From Curtobacterium pusillum (lineage in GTDB: Bacteria; Actinomycetota; Actinomycetes; Actinomycetales; Microbacteriaceae), in assembly GCF_013359865.1 (NCBI RefSeq), contig NZ_JABMCE010000045.1, positions 1 through 54,994 of the forward strand: a DNA stretch of 54,994 nt. The letters run 5' to 3'. Positions 1-8,588 of this stretch are shown here, piece after piece (the first letter of the stretch is position 1; each line of letters opens with the position of its first letter). Under the pieces are notes generated by a model. The model was not told the DNA's origin. It was given only the letters and a program-made list of their open reading frames with translations, and searched no databases. The position numbers were made by a program, and so were the translations under genes.

Positions 1-2
1 AC

Positions 3-713
3 AGCGCCGCCGTCGGAGCTACCACCGCCCAGCGCGCCCCGGCCGCGAGGCCCGACCACGCGCCGACCGCCCCGGTCGTCGCGACGACCACCGGCGCGGC
101 CGCGACGCCGTCGGACGCGACCCGGGGAAGCAGCGCCCAGACCGGCCACGGGACGGACCGGGGGACGAGCGGCCAGGGCGATCCGGGCCTCCAGTCCGTC
201 ACCGCCCCGCGCGGCGGCGAGACGCCCTTCGCTCTCCCGACCGCGACGCCCACCGCCGCGCCGGTGCCGACGTCGGGGGCGACCACCGCGAACGCGCCCG
301 CCCCCCTCGCGCAGCAGCTGAGCCGTCCCGTGTTCACGCTCGCGCAGGCCGGACCGGGCGAGCACGTCGTCACCGTCCAGGTGACGCCGGACGCCCTCGG
401 GCCGGTCACCGTCCGCGCGCACGTCACGACGCACGGGATGCACGTCGAGCTGTTCGCCGCCTCCGACGCGGGGCGCGACGCCGTGCGGCAGGTCCTGCCG
501 GACCTCCGCCGCGACGCGGCCGGCACCGGGCTGTCGACGACGCTCGACCTGTCCTCGCAGAACCACCCGGACAGCCGCTCCGGGCCGGACGAACGGTCCG
601 CCCCGGCCGTCCCGCTCGTCGACACCGGCCTGGAGGCGCTCCCCGCCCCGCGCGCACCCGGCACCGCCCACACGCCCACCGTCCGCACCGCCGGACTCGA
701 CGTCCTCGCCTGA
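3..713 (+). CDS. fliK: Flagellar hook-length control protein FliK, C-terminal part (5' cut by window edge)
   Basis: The frame is open from the first codon of the window (base 3) to the TGA at 711, so the gene starts upstream. The first ~100 residues are an Ala/Pro/Thr/Gly-rich linker, as is usual in FliK. They are followed by a conserved domain with 'VTVQVTPDALGPVTVRA' and 'VRQVLPDLRRDAAGTGL', typical of the FliK C-terminal (Flg_hook) domain. FliK is the secreted ruler that sets hook length and switches export specificity through FlhB, whose gene lies further downstream. It is followed 39 bases later by flgD on the same strand, as expected for a gram-positive fliK-flgD-flgE order. The internal GTG at 264 is not the true start. 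Confidence 0.85.
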   Translation, partial: SAAVGATTAQRAPAARPDHAPTAPVVATTTGAAATPSDATRGSSAQTGHGTDRGTSGQGDPGLQSVTAPRGGETPFALPTATPTAAPVPTSGATTANAPAPLAQQLSRPVFTLAQAGPGEHVVTVQVTPDALGPVTVRAHVTTHGMHVELFAASDAGRDAVRQVLPDLRRDAAGTGLSTTLDLSSQNHPDSRSGPDERSAPAVPLVDTGLEALPAPRAPGTAHTPTVRTAGLDVLA

Positions 714-752
714 GCGACGACCGCCTCACCAGCGCAACCGAAGGGAACGACC

Positions 753-1193
753 ATGCCGATCGACGGCATCACCGGCACCGTGGACCAGGCCGCGCAGGCC
801 GCCGCCCTCGCCGCGAACCAGTCCAGCTCGCGGTCGCAGACGATGGACTCCGACGTCTTCATGAAGCTGCTCGTCACGCAGCTGCAGAACCAGGACCCGT
901 CCTCGCCGATGGACACCAACGACATGATCAGCCAGCAGACGCAGCTCGCGATGATGGAGCAGATCACCAACCAGACCACGACGGCGAACGAGAACTTCTC
1001 GCTGCAGATGCGGATCGCCGCCGCCAACCTCGTCGGGAAGCAGGTCAGCTACACCGACGCGACCTCGGGCCAGGACGTCACGGGGACGGCGACCGCGGTG
1101 TCGTACGCCGCGAGCGTGCCGACCGTGACCGTGAACGGGAAGGAGGTCAACCTCGACGTGATCTCCGGCATCAGCACCACCACCTCCTCCTGA
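753..1193 (+). CDS. flgD: Flagellar hook-capping protein FlgD (short form)
   Basis: A 146-residue protein with 'DVFMKLLVTQLQNQDPSSPM' at residues ~32-51 and 'AAANLVGKQVSY' at ~90-101, the FlgD hallmarks. FlgD caps the growing hook and is needed for FlgE assembly. Enterobacterial FlgD is ~230 residues. This one lacks most of the C-terminal Ig/Tudor part, like the short gram-positive forms. The start is ATG 753, preceded by AAGGGAA about 8 bases upstream. It lies between fliK and flgE in one transcription unit. Confidence 0.93.
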   Translation: MPIDGITGTVDQAAQAAALAANQSSSRSQTMDSDVFMKLLVTQLQNQDPSSPMDTNDMISQQTQLAMMEQITNQTTTANENFSLQMRIAAANLVGKQVSYTDATSGQDVTGTATAVSYAASVPTVTVNGKEVNLDVISGISTTTSS

Positions 1194-1242
1194 CCCCCTC
1201 CTCCTCCTTCTTCCTCGTCGTCGTTCCACGAAAGGACGCACC

Positions 1243-2418
1243 ATGCTCCGCTCGCTCTACTCCGGGATCTCCGGCCTCCGTTCGCACCAGGAGATGCTCG
1301 ACGTCACGGGCAACAACATCGCCAACGTCAACACGGTCGGCTTCAAGTCGTCGTCGACGGTCTTCCAGGACACCCTGTCGCAGATGACCCAGGGCGCCGG
1401 CGGGCCGCAGACCGGCGTCGGCGGCACGAACCCCGCGCAGATCGGCCTCGGCGTGCAGGTCGCGGGCGTCTCGACGAACTTCGCGCAGGGCTCCGCCCAG
1501 GCCACCGGCAAGGCCACCGACCTCATGATCTCGGGCGACGGCTTCTTCGTCACCCGCCTCGGCAACGACACCGTGTACACCCGTGCCGGCGCCTTCGACT
1601 TCGACGCCGACGGCCGCCTGGTCAGCTCCGACGGCAAGATCGTCCAGGGCTACCCGGCCACGAACGGCGTCGTCAACGAGAACGGCGCACTGTCGGACAT
1701 CGTGCTGCCGCTCGACGCCGCAGCGCCGGCCGTCCGCACCAGCACGGCCGACGTCACCGGGAACCTGCCGTCCGAGACCGCGGTCGGCACGACGCTCACG
1801 CGTGACGCCACCGTCTACGACGCCTCGGGCGCCAAGCACACCATGTCGCTCGCCTACACCCGCACCGCCGCGGGCTGGGACGTCGCGGCGACCGACGGGC
1901 AGGGCACCTCGGCGACGACGTCGCTCACGTTCGGCGCCGACGGTGCACTCACGAGCGGCGGCTCCGTCGCGGTCGGCGGCATCGCGGTCGACATGTCACA
2001 GCTGACCGGGTTCGCGTCGCTCGACACGGCGTCGATCTCGTCGCAGAACGGGCACGAGGCGGGGTCGCTCCAGGGCTACTCGATCTCGAAGGACGGCACC
2101 GTCGTCGGCACGTTCTCGAACGGCGCCTCGCTCGCCATCGGCCGGATCGCGCTCGCGACCTTCGCCAACCCGGCCGGACTCGAGAAGACCGGTGCCTCGG
2201 GCTACCGCGCCACGGCGAACTCGGGCAACGCGTCCGTCGGCGCGCCGGGGTCGCCCGGTGTCGGGCAGCTCGCGTCGGGCACGCTCGAGATGTCGAACGT
2301 CGACCTGTCGCAGGAGTTCACGAACCTCATCGTGGCCCAGCGCGGGTTCCAGGCGAACGCGCGCATCATCACCACGTCGGACGAAGTGCTGCAGGAGCTG
2401 ACGAACCTGAAGCGGTAG
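1243..2418 (+). CDS. flgE: Flagellar hook protein FlgE
   Basis: A 391-residue hook protein. The N-terminus 'MLRSLYSGISGLRSHQEMLD' and 'TGNNIANVNTVGFKSS' is the flagellar rod/hook N-domain. 'MISGDGFFV' (~residue 86) is the FlgE/F/G core, and the C-terminus 'SNVDLSQEFTNLIVAQRGFQ' is the matching C-domain that packs with the N-terminus in the hook. ATG 1243 has AAAGGA about 7 bases upstream. It is the last gene of this flagellar block; a strong hairpin follows at 2490-2516 and the next flagellar gene is 11.8 kb away. Confidence 0.95.
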   Translation: MLRSLYSGISGLRSHQEMLDVTGNNIANVNTVGFKSSSTVFQDTLSQMTQGAGGPQTGVGGTNPAQIGLGVQVAGVSTNFAQGSAQATGKATDLMISGDGFFVTRLGNDTVYTRAGAFDFDADGRLVSSDGKIVQGYPATNGVVNENGALSDIVLPLDAAAPAVRTSTADVTGNLPSETAVGTTLTRDATVYDASGAKHTMSLAYTRTAAGWDVAATDGQGTSATTSLTFGADGALTSGGSVAVGGIAVDMSQLTGFASLDTASISSQNGHEAGSLQGYSISKDGTVVGTFSNGASLAIGRIALATFANPAGLEKTGASGYRATANSGNASVGAPGSPGVGQLASGTLEMSNVDLSQEFTNLIVAQRGFQANARIITTSDEVLQELTNLKR

Positions 2419-2489
2419 GCACCGGCGTAGCGCCCACTGCCCCGGTGCCGTGGCCGTCGCGGCCGCTGCGCCGCGGCGGTCGCGCCACC

Positions 2490-2516
2490 CCCGCGGACAG
2501 CACGAGGGTCCGCGGG
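2490..2516 (+). terminator. Hairpin after flgE
   Basis: A 9-bp perfect stem (CCCGCGGAC at 2490-2498 paired with 2508-2516) around a 9-base loop. It has no T tract, which is common in high-GC actinobacteria. It lies between flgE and the next gene and overlaps the probable promoter of that gene, so it is a terminator candidate only. Confidence 0.45.
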
Positions 2517-2517
2517 A

Positions 2518-2523
2518 TAGCGT
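2518..2523 (+). promoter_or_regulatory. -10 element of a probable leaderless promoter for the small acidic gene
   Basis: TAGCGT fits the actinobacterial -10 pattern TAnnnT and sits six bases before ATG 2530, the distance expected if transcription starts at the A of the start codon. No convincing -35 was seen. The same arrangement recurs before 4834, 13970 and 42742. Confidence 0.45.
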
Positions 2524-2529
2524 CACGGC

Positions 2530-2733
2530 ATGAGCGATCCACGAGACGACGACGCCCTCGACGGATTCCGCGAGGCGCAGGACACCGACTACGAACCGAC
2601 CCCCGCCGTGCACGACCCGGACGACCTCCCCGTGGCCGACGACGGCGACGAGGAGCTGCTCCCCGACGACGACCGGCCGGTGCCGCTCGACGGCGACGAC
2701 GCGGACGACGCGGACGACGACGAGCTCGGCTGA
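2530..2733 (+). CDS. Small, highly acidic protein of unknown function
   Basis: A 67-residue protein in which about 40% of residues are Asp or Glu, with no hydrophobic segment and no Cys. It ends in Asp-rich runs and is probably soluble and largely disordered. I do not recognise a family. The start ATG 2530 has no Shine-Dalgarno sequence, but TAGCGT (2518-2523) lies exactly six bases before it, which fits a leaderless transcript. That supports a real gene despite the short, compositionally biased product. It is followed by a strong hairpin (2772-2802). Confidence 0.6.
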   Translation: MSDPRDDDALDGFREAQDTDYEPTPAVHDPDDLPVADDGDEELLPDDDRPVPLDGDDADDADDDELG

Positions 2734-2771
2734 CCGGCACGGGCGAGCACACCGGTCCGCCGGACGACGAC

Positions 2772-2802
2772 GCGGGGCCGCAAGCTGAGGTTGCGGCCCC
2801 GC
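2772..2802. terminator. Strong hairpin terminator between the acidic gene and the YeiH-type gene
   Basis: A perfect 12-bp inverted repeat (GCGGGGCCGCAA at 2772-2783 with its complement at 2791-2802) around a 7-base loop, located 38 bases after the acidic gene's stop. There is no T tract. Confidence 0.6.
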
Positions 2803-2851
2803 AACGTCGGGCTGCTGGCGCCGCCACCGAGCCGTGCGGCACGATCGCATC

Positions 2852-3916
2852 GTGTTCGTGAATCCCCAGTCCCTCCGGTCCGCCGTCCCTGGCGTCGCGG
2901 TCGCCGTCGCGGTCGGTCTCGTCGCCACCCTGGTCGGGATGGCGGTCCCGGTGGTCGGTGGTCCGGTCCCTGCCGTCGTGATGGGTGCGGTGGTGGGCTG
3001 GCTGGTGCGGCGCCGTCGGCAGCGGGACGGCGGGACCGGGGGTCTGGGCGTGTTGCAGCCCGGGGTGAGGTTCGCGTCGAGCCGGGTGCTGCAGGTCGCG
3101 GTCGTGCTGCTCGGCGCGCAGTTGTCGATCCGGTCCGTGCTGCGGATCGGCGCGGAGACCCTCCCGGTGATGCTGACCACGCTGGTGGTGTGCCTGACCG
3201 CCGCGTGGGGGATCGGCCGGCTGTTGCGGGTGTCGGGCGCGCTCCGCACGCTGATCGGTGTCGGCACGGGCATCTGCGGGGCATCGGCGATCGCGGCCGT
3301 CACGCCGGTGATCGGTGCGGTGAGCGCGGACGTCGCGTACGCGATGTCGACGATCTTCCTGTGCAACATCGCGGCCGTGTTCGTCTTCCCCCTCGTCGGC
3401 CACGCGCTCGGGCTGAGCCAGCATGCGTTCGGGGTGTTCGCGGGCACCGCGGTGAACGACACGTCGTCGGTGGTCGCGACGGCGACGGTGTACGGCCGCC
3501 AGGCGACCGACACCGCCGTGGTCGTGAAGCTGGTCCGGACGTTGATGATCATCCCGATCGTGGTCGGGCTGGCCGGTCTGGAGGCGCGGCGGGCGTCCCG
3601 TGAGCAGCTCGCCTCCGCAGTCGGGCCGGGTCGCGCCGGCGGCGTGGGCGTGTTCCGGTTGGTGCCGTGGTTCCTGATCGGGTTCCTCGTGGTGGTGCTG
3701 CTCCGGACTGTCGGGGTGGTGCCGGCTGCGGCGGCTCCGGGGTTCGCGACGGCGGCGACGTTCCTGATCACGGTGGCGCTCGCGGCGATCGGGGTGTCGA
3801 CGGACTTCGGTGCGCTGCGGCGGGCGGGGTTCCGGCCGATGCTGCTCGGGATCGTGCTGTGGGTGCTCGTCGCCGGGACGAGCCTCGGCGCGCAGGCCGC
3901 GTTCGGACTGCTCTGA
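2852..3916 (+). CDS. YeiH/UPF0324 family membrane protein (putative sulfate exporter family)
   Basis: A ~354-residue, roughly ten-helix integral membrane protein. 'LQVAVVLLGAQLSI', 'GVGTGICGASAIAAVTPVI' and 'FAGTAVNDTSSVVATA' are strongly characteristic of the YeiH family (UPF0324). This family is annotated as putative sulfate exporters; the substrate is not proven for most members. I prefer GTG 2852 ('MFVNPQ...'), because CACGAT six bases upstream resembles a leaderless -10. GTG 2834 is also in frame. YeiH genes often neighbour a LysR gene; here the LysR gene is convergent, with only 15 bases between the two stops. Confidence 0.85.
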   Translation: MFVNPQSLRSAVPGVAVAVAVGLVATLVGMAVPVVGGPVPAVVMGAVVGWLVRRRRQRDGGTGGLGVLQPGVRFASSRVLQVAVVLLGAQLSIRSVLRIGAETLPVMLTTLVVCLTAAWGIGRLLRVSGALRTLIGVGTGICGASAIAAVTPVIGAVSADVAYAMSTIFLCNIAAVFVFPLVGHALGLSQHAFGVFAGTAVNDTSSVVATATVYGRQATDTAVVVKLVRTLMIIPIVVGLAGLEARRASREQLASAVGPGRAGGVGVFRLVPWFLIGFLVVVLLRTVGVVPAAAAPGFATAATFLITVALAAIGVSTDFGALRRAGFRPMLLGIVLWVLVAGTSLGAQAAFGLL

Positions 3917-3931
3917 CCCTCCGAACCACTA

Positions 3932-4834
3932 TCAGCGTCCCGGGGCGCTCGTCCGCAGTGCCACGTCGAGGAAGTCCCGTGCGAGGCCGGTCAGCGTGCT
4001 GCCGCTGCGCCAGACGGCGCTGAGCGGCCGCACGAGTCGGACGTCCTCGACGCGCACCTGCGTCACGCGTCCCAGGGCGATGTCATCCCGGACGGCGAGG
4101 ACCGACAGCACCGCCGGGCCGGTGCCGGCGATCACGGCGGCCCGCACCCCGGCGGACGTCGGGACGACGTGCAGCGGAGGGGCCGTCCGGGCGATGCCGT
4201 GCTCCGCGCAGAGCCGTTCGAACGAGGTCCGCGTGCCCGAACCGGCTTCGCGAGCGATGAGCGGCATCGCGGCGAGATCCGCGAGCCGGACGCCGCCGGT
4301 ACGAGCGAGCTCGTGTCCAGGCGGCACGACGAGGACGAGCTCGTCGCGTGCGACGACCCGGCTCTCGAGGTCCGTCGGGACGTCCGTCGTCTCCACGAAA
4401 CCCAGGTCGACGGTGCCGTTCCGGACACGTTCGACGACCTCCGAAGAGTTCACCACCGCGAGGTCCACGACGTCCCCGGTCGCCGCCGACTCGACCATCC
4501 ACGACGGGACGAGGTGTTCGGCGACCGTCAGACTCGCCGCGACCCGGATCCGCCGCCCCGGTCCGGGGGTGAGCGAGTCGAGGCGATCCGCGAAGACCGC
4601 CGCCGCCGCGAGGAGCTCGTCGGCCCACGCCGTGACGCGTCGGCCGTCGTCCGTCGGGCTCATGCCCGACGTCGTCCGGTCGAAGAGCCTGACCCCGACC
4701 CGCCGCTCGACGGCTCGCACCCGCGCCGACACCGCCTGCGGGCTGACGCCGAGCCGAGCGGACGCCGCGGCGACGCTCCCGGAGTCGGCGACGGCCGAGA
4801 GGACGTGCAGGGCATCGAGCGGGAGTTCGGGCAC
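3932..4834 (-). CDS. LysR-family transcriptional regulator
   Basis: A 300-residue protein with an N-terminal winged helix ('LDALHVLSAVADSGSVAAAS', 'LGVSPQAVSARVRAVERRVG', residues ~7-60) and a periplasmic-binding-protein-like effector domain (~90-295; 'VDLGFVET', 'LIAREAGSGTR'). LysR proteins bind as tetramers and usually control a nearby gene with a small co-inducer. The convergent YeiH-type transporter is the likely partner, by analogy with YeiE/YeiH pairs; that assignment is inference. The start is GTG 4834. ACTCTA on the plus strand at 4841-4846 reads as a TAGAGT -10 six bases before the start, suggesting a leaderless mRNA. It is divergent from the response regulator gene at 4965. Confidence 0.9.
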   Translation of the reverse strand: MPELPLDALHVLSAVADSGSVAAASARLGVSPQAVSARVRAVERRVGVRLFDRTTSGMSPTDDGRRVTAWADELLAAAAVFADRLDSLTPGPGRRIRVAASLTVAEHLVPSWMVESAATGDVVDLAVVNSSEVVERVRNGTVDLGFVETTDVPTDLESRVVARDELVLVVPPGHELARTGGVRLADLAAMPLIAREAGSGTRTSFERLCAEHGIARTAPPLHVVPTSAGVRAAVIAGTGPAVLSVLAVRDDIALGRVTQVRVEDVRLVRPLSAVWRSGSTLTGLARDFLDVALRTSAPGR

Positions 4835-4840
4835 CCCTCG

Positions 4841-4846
4841 ACTCTA
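4841..4846 (-). promoter_or_regulatory. -10 element of a probable leaderless promoter for the LysR gene
   Basis: On the minus strand this reads TAGAGT, followed by six bases and the GTG start at 4834. It lies in the 130-bp divergent gap between the LysR gene and the two-component system. No clear -35 and no obvious LysR T-N11-A box was identified. Confidence 0.4.
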
Positions 4847-4964
4847 CGAACTCTCCGCGGAGCCTGGTTTGCTGGTCCCATGCGCCGATCTGCTCCGTCG
4901 ACCCCGCCGCACCCCGCCGGGCCGTACGATCGCGACCTCGCCGGCCGTCGCGGGTCGGTGTGAC

Positions 4965-5648
4965 GTGGCGACCATCCTGGTGGTCGAGGACGACCCCGCG
5001 ATGGGGGACCTCGTCGAGCGTGGCCTCACCGGTGAGGGGCACGCGGTGACCGTCGTCACGGACGGCGTCGCCGCGCTGGTGCAGGCCCGGTCGCAGCCGT
5101 TCGACGCCGCGGCGATCGACGTGATGCTGCCGGAGATGAGCGGGTTCGAGGTCTGCCGTCGGCTCCGCGAGATGGGTCAGGACCTCCCGGTGATCCTCAT
5201 CACCGCACGGGACGCCGTCGACGACCGCGTGTTCGGTCTGGACTCGGGTGCGGACGACTACCTGACGAAGCCGTTCGCGATCGCGGAGCTCAACGCACGG
5301 CTGCGCGCGCAGCTCCGCCGACGCGCGGCCGGTGGGACGACGGTCGTGACCGCGGGGACGGTGCGACTCGACACCGTGGCGGTCCGAGCGTCGGTCCGGG
5401 GGCGGGACCTCCCGCTCAGCGTCAAGGAGTTCTCGCTCCTGCGGTACCTCATCCAGGGCACGCCGGCGGCGCGGACACGTGCCGAGGTGCTCGAGGAGGT
5501 CTGGGGGAGCGCCGAGCACTTCGACCCGACCATCGTCGACCAGTACGTCAGCTACGTGCGGAAGAAGCTGCAGGCGGCGGACGCCGACGTCGTGATCCGG
5601 ACCGTGCGCGGTGTCGGGTACGCGCTCGAGGTCGTGCCGGCGTCGTGA
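4965..5648 (+). CDS. OmpR/PhoB-family response regulator
   Basis: A 227-residue protein. The receiver domain (residues 1-~118) has the acidic pocket in 'VVEDDPAMG', the phosphoacceptor Asp52 in 'AIDVMLPEMSG' and Lys102 in 'YLTKPF'. The C-terminal winged helix (~130-224) ends with 'VDQYVSYVRKKL' and 'IRTVRGVGYAL', typical of OmpR-type DNA-binding domains. The frame is open far upstream, but GTG 4965 gives the canonical start 'MATILVVEDD'. The stop overlaps the GTG of the kinase gene by four bases, so the pair is translationally coupled. The downstream flavin/reductase genes are plausible targets. Confidence 0.92.
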   Translation: MATILVVEDDPAMGDLVERGLTGEGHAVTVVTDGVAALVQARSQPFDAAAIDVMLPEMSGFEVCRRLREMGQDLPVILITARDAVDDRVFGLDSGADDYLTKPFAIAELNARLRAQLRRRAAGGTTVVTAGTVRLDTVAVRASVRGRDLPLSVKEFSLLRYLIQGTPAARTRAEVLEEVWGSAEHFDPTIVDQYVSYVRKKLQAADADVVIRTVRGVGYALEVVPAS

Positions 5649-7009
5649 GGTTCCTGCGTCGGCTGTCGATCCGGGCGCGGATCACCCTCGGGAGCCTCCT
5701 CGTCGGCGCGGTCGTGCTCACCGGGGTCGCCGTGGTGCTGCACGTGCAGATCGAGCGCGCCACGCTCGCGACCGACCAGTCGCTCGCGTCCGGGGACGCC
5801 GCGCCGTTCGTGTCCGACCTGCGGCACAACCCCGACGAGCCGCCGGACCGGCCGGCCGAGGACGTCCTGGTGGGCATCCGGTCGTCCACGACGGGCTGGG
5901 TCGTCGATTCCCTTCCGCGCGACGTCCGTGCCGTCCTGCCGTCGTCGGTGCCGGACGAGGGGGTCACGCTCCGGCTGCACACCGACCGTCGTGTCGCGAC
6001 GGTCGTCGGGATCCCGGTGCGCAACCACGACGGCTCCTTCGTCGTGTGGGCCGCTCACGACGGCCGAGCCGGTCAGGAGACGGTCTCCCGGGTCGACCGG
6101 TCGCTCGTGATCGGCACGGTCCTCGCACTGGCCGCCTTCGCGGCGGCGGCCTGGTTGCTGTCCACGCTCGCGCTCCGCCCGGTGGCCAGGATGCGCCGGA
6201 CGGCGGAGGCGCTCAGCTCCGGGACGGCCGAGGGACACCTCCCGGTCGGCACGTCGGACGACGAGCTGGCGGCGCTCGCGCGGACGCTCAACTCGTTCAT
6301 CGACCGACAGCGCGAGAACGCCGAGCGGGAGCGACGGATGGTGTCCGACGCGAGTCACGAGCTCCGCACCCCCCTCGCTGCGCTCACCGCGCGTCTCGAG
6401 CTCGCCCACGGAGCGTCCGGGGACGCCGTCGCACTGGAACGCGAGCTCGACGCCGCGGAGGCCGACGCCGCACGCCTGGTCGCACTCGCGAACACCCTCC
6501 TCGAGCTCAGCCGACTCGACGAGGCGGGACCGGTGCCGTCCACGGCCACCGCGGAGCTGGTGACCGAGCTCATGGGGTCGATCGACCGTGCACGCGCCCT
6601 GGGCGGCACCGGCTCGCGGGACATCGACTTCACGGTGGGACTGGACGCGCCGGACGAGCGGTACGCGCTCGAACCGGCGGCCTTCGCCCGGATCGTCGAC
6701 AACCTCGTCGCGAACGCGATCGCCGCGGGCGAGGACGGCGGCGTGGTCCGCGTGGCCCTCGCTCAGGACGGCGCGCACGATCTCGAGCTGCGCGTCGTCG
6801 ATGACGGGCCCGGCGTCCCGGAAACGTTCCTGCCGCAGGCGTTCGACCGGTTCACCCGTGCCGACAGCGCGCGTCGAGCGGTCCTCGGCGGCAGCGGACT
6901 CGGCCTGGCCCTCGTGCGCGGCATCGCCGAACGGGCCGGGGGCACGGCCACCCTCGAGAACCTCCCCGGCGGTGGCGCCGTGGCGGTCGTCCGGCTCCCC
7001 GCCCGCTGA
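5645..7009 (+). CDS. Sensor histidine kinase, partner of the preceding regulator
   Basis: A 454-residue membrane kinase. Transmembrane helices at ~13-35 and ~158-180 flank an extracytoplasmic sensor loop of ~120 residues without a recognised fold. A HAMP linker follows, then a HisKA domain with 'SDASHELRTPLAALT' (phosphoacceptor His238). The ATPase domain has the N box ('IVDNLVANAI'), 'VVDDGPGVP' and 'GGSGLGLALVRGIAERAGG'. GTG 5645 overlaps the regulator stop. A 124-bp gap separates it from the ferric-reductase-like gene, so the pair may be its own unit. The signal is unknown; iron or redox state is a guess from the neighbours. Confidence 0.9.
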   Translation: MRFLRRLSIRARITLGSLLVGAVVLTGVAVVLHVQIERATLATDQSLASGDAAPFVSDLRHNPDEPPDRPAEDVLVGIRSSTTGWVVDSLPRDVRAVLPSSVPDEGVTLRLHTDRRVATVVGIPVRNHDGSFVVWAAHDGRAGQETVSRVDRSLVIGTVLALAAFAAAAWLLSTLALRPVARMRRTAEALSSGTAEGHLPVGTSDDELAALARTLNSFIDRQRENAERERRMVSDASHELRTPLAALTARLELAHGASGDAVALERELDAAEADAARLVALANTLLELSRLDEAGPVPSTATAELVTELMGSIDRARALGGTGSRDIDFTVGLDAPDERYALEPAAFARIVDNLVANAIAAGEDGGVVRVALAQDGAHDLELRVVDDGPGVPETFLPQAFDRFTRADSARRAVLGGSGLGLALVRGIAERAGGTATLENLPGGGAVAVVRLPAR

Positions 7010-7133
7010 CGACGAACACCGCCGTCCCGATCACTCGAAGTCTCGAACGAACGGAACCGCCGGCTCCGGGTTGCCGCATAGGCCCGGTGCCGATGCTGTG
7101 TGTCACCCGATCACACGCTGGAGGACCGAGACG

Positions 7134-8588
7134 ATGATCGACACCGCTCGCCCCACCCCGAGAGCCGCCGACCGCGCGCAGCTGCGAACGGCCGCCCCAC
7201 CACCGGAGCCGCTCGACGTCGCGGCGCGACGACGCGGTCGAGCCGGACGCCGCCGTGCACTCACCACCGACCTCCTCGGCATCGCTGCATGGGCGTCCGC
7301 AGCGGTCGCGGTCGCACTCTGGCTCGCTTCGCCCGGGTCGCACACGGTCGTCGGCATCGGCGGCTGGCTGACGGACGCGGGGATCGTCGCCGGTCTGGTC
7401 GCGACGGACCTCGTCCTCGTGATGCTGGTCCTCGCCGCCCGTGTCCCGCTCATCGACCGCACCTTCGGGCAGGACAACGCCATCGCGGTGCACCGGTCGC
7501 TCGGCAAGCCGGTGCTGTACCTGCTGCTCGCGCACGGCGCGCTCCTGACGCTCGGGTACGGCGCGTCGGCGGGGACGGGTCCGGTCGCCGAGACGGTCGC
7601 ACTGTTCTCGACCCCGGACATGCCCCTCGCCTACCTCGGACTCGGCCTCTTCGTCGCCGTGGTCGTGTCGTCGCTGGTCGCCGTCCGCCGTCGGCTGCCC
7701 TACGAGGCCTGGCACGTGATCCACCTGCTCAGCTACGCCGCCGTGCTCGTGGCGCTGCCGCACATGCTCAGCGTCGGGAGCGCCCTCGCGCACGGGACCT
7801 GGCAGCGCGCGTACTGGATCGGCCTGTACGTCGTGGCGCTCGGCCTCATCGCCGTCTACCGGTTCGCCCTGCCGATCGTCGTGACGCTGCGGCACCGGAT
7901 CCGCGTGGTCGGCGTCGAGCCGATCGCGCCGGGGGTCGTCTCGATCCACCTCGCCGGACGGGACCTCGACCGACTCGGAGCCCGCGGCGGCCAGTACGGG
8001 GTGTGGCGGTTCTGGACGGCGAAGACGTGGTGGCACGCGCACCCGGTGTCGTTCTCCGCGGTCCCCGGCCACGACCGGGCCCGGATCACCGTCCGGGACC
8101 TCGGAGCGGGATCGGCCCGCCTCGGGCGCATCCGGCCCGGTGCGTTCGTGTCCTTGGAGGGCCCGTACGGACTGTTCACCACCCGTGCCCGTACGGCGCC
8201 GTACCTCGCGCTCGTGGCGTCCGGCATCGGGGTCACGCCCGTCCGCGCGCTGCTCGAGGACACCGACCTCCGCCCGGGCGAGGCGACCGTGCTGCTGCGC
8301 GGTGCGGACGCCGACCACCAGTACCTCTGGCGCGAGACCGCGGCCATCGCGGCGTCGACCGGCAGCACGCTCTACGCCATGGTCGGTCACCGCGCATGGT
8401 CCCGGGAGAGCTGGATGACCGAGGAGGACGTCCGGCGCGGCGTCACCCTCCGGTCCGTGTTCCCCCGTCTGCTCGACTCCGATCTGTACGTCTGCGGGCC
8501 ACGGGCGTGGTCCGACCTGGTCGTGCGTGAAGCACGGCTGGCCGGTGTCCCCGAACACCGCATCCACCAGGAGAGGTTCGAGTCGTGA
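7134..8588 (+). CDS. Ferric-reductase-like transmembrane protein with FAD/NAD(P)H-binding domain
   Basis: A 484-residue protein. Residues ~40-250 form about six membrane helices of the ferric-reductase-like type, with paired His candidates for heme ('AVHRSLGK', 'LLAHGALL', 'AWHVIHLLSY', 'LPHML'). Residues ~255-484 form a ferredoxin-NADP reductase-like module ('HPVSFSAVPG', 'GPYGLF', 'LVASGIGVTPVRALLED', 'DLYVCGP'). It probably moves electrons from cytoplasmic NAD(P)H across the membrane. ATG 7134 has GGAGG nine bases upstream. It overlaps the FMN-binding gene by four bases, so that protein is the probable electron acceptor. Confidence 0.88.
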   Translation: MIDTARPTPRAADRAQLRTAAPPPEPLDVAARRRGRAGRRRALTTDLLGIAAWASAAVAVALWLASPGSHTVVGIGGWLTDAGIVAGLVATDLVLVMLVLAARVPLIDRTFGQDNAIAVHRSLGKPVLYLLLAHGALLTLGYGASAGTGPVAETVALFSTPDMPLAYLGLGLFVAVVVSSLVAVRRRLPYEAWHVIHLLSYAAVLVALPHMLSVGSALAHGTWQRAYWIGLYVVALGLIAVYRFALPIVVTLRHRIRVVGVEPIAPGVVSIHLAGRDLDRLGARGGQYGVWRFWTAKTWWHAHPVSFSAVPGHDRARITVRDLGAGSARLGRIRPGAFVSLEGPYGLFTTRARTAPYLALVASGIGVTPVRALLEDTDLRPGEATVLLRGADADHQYLWRETAAIAASTGSTLYAMVGHRAWSRESWMTEEDVRRGVTLRSVFPRLLDSDLYVCGPRAWSDLVVREARLAGVPEHRIHQERFES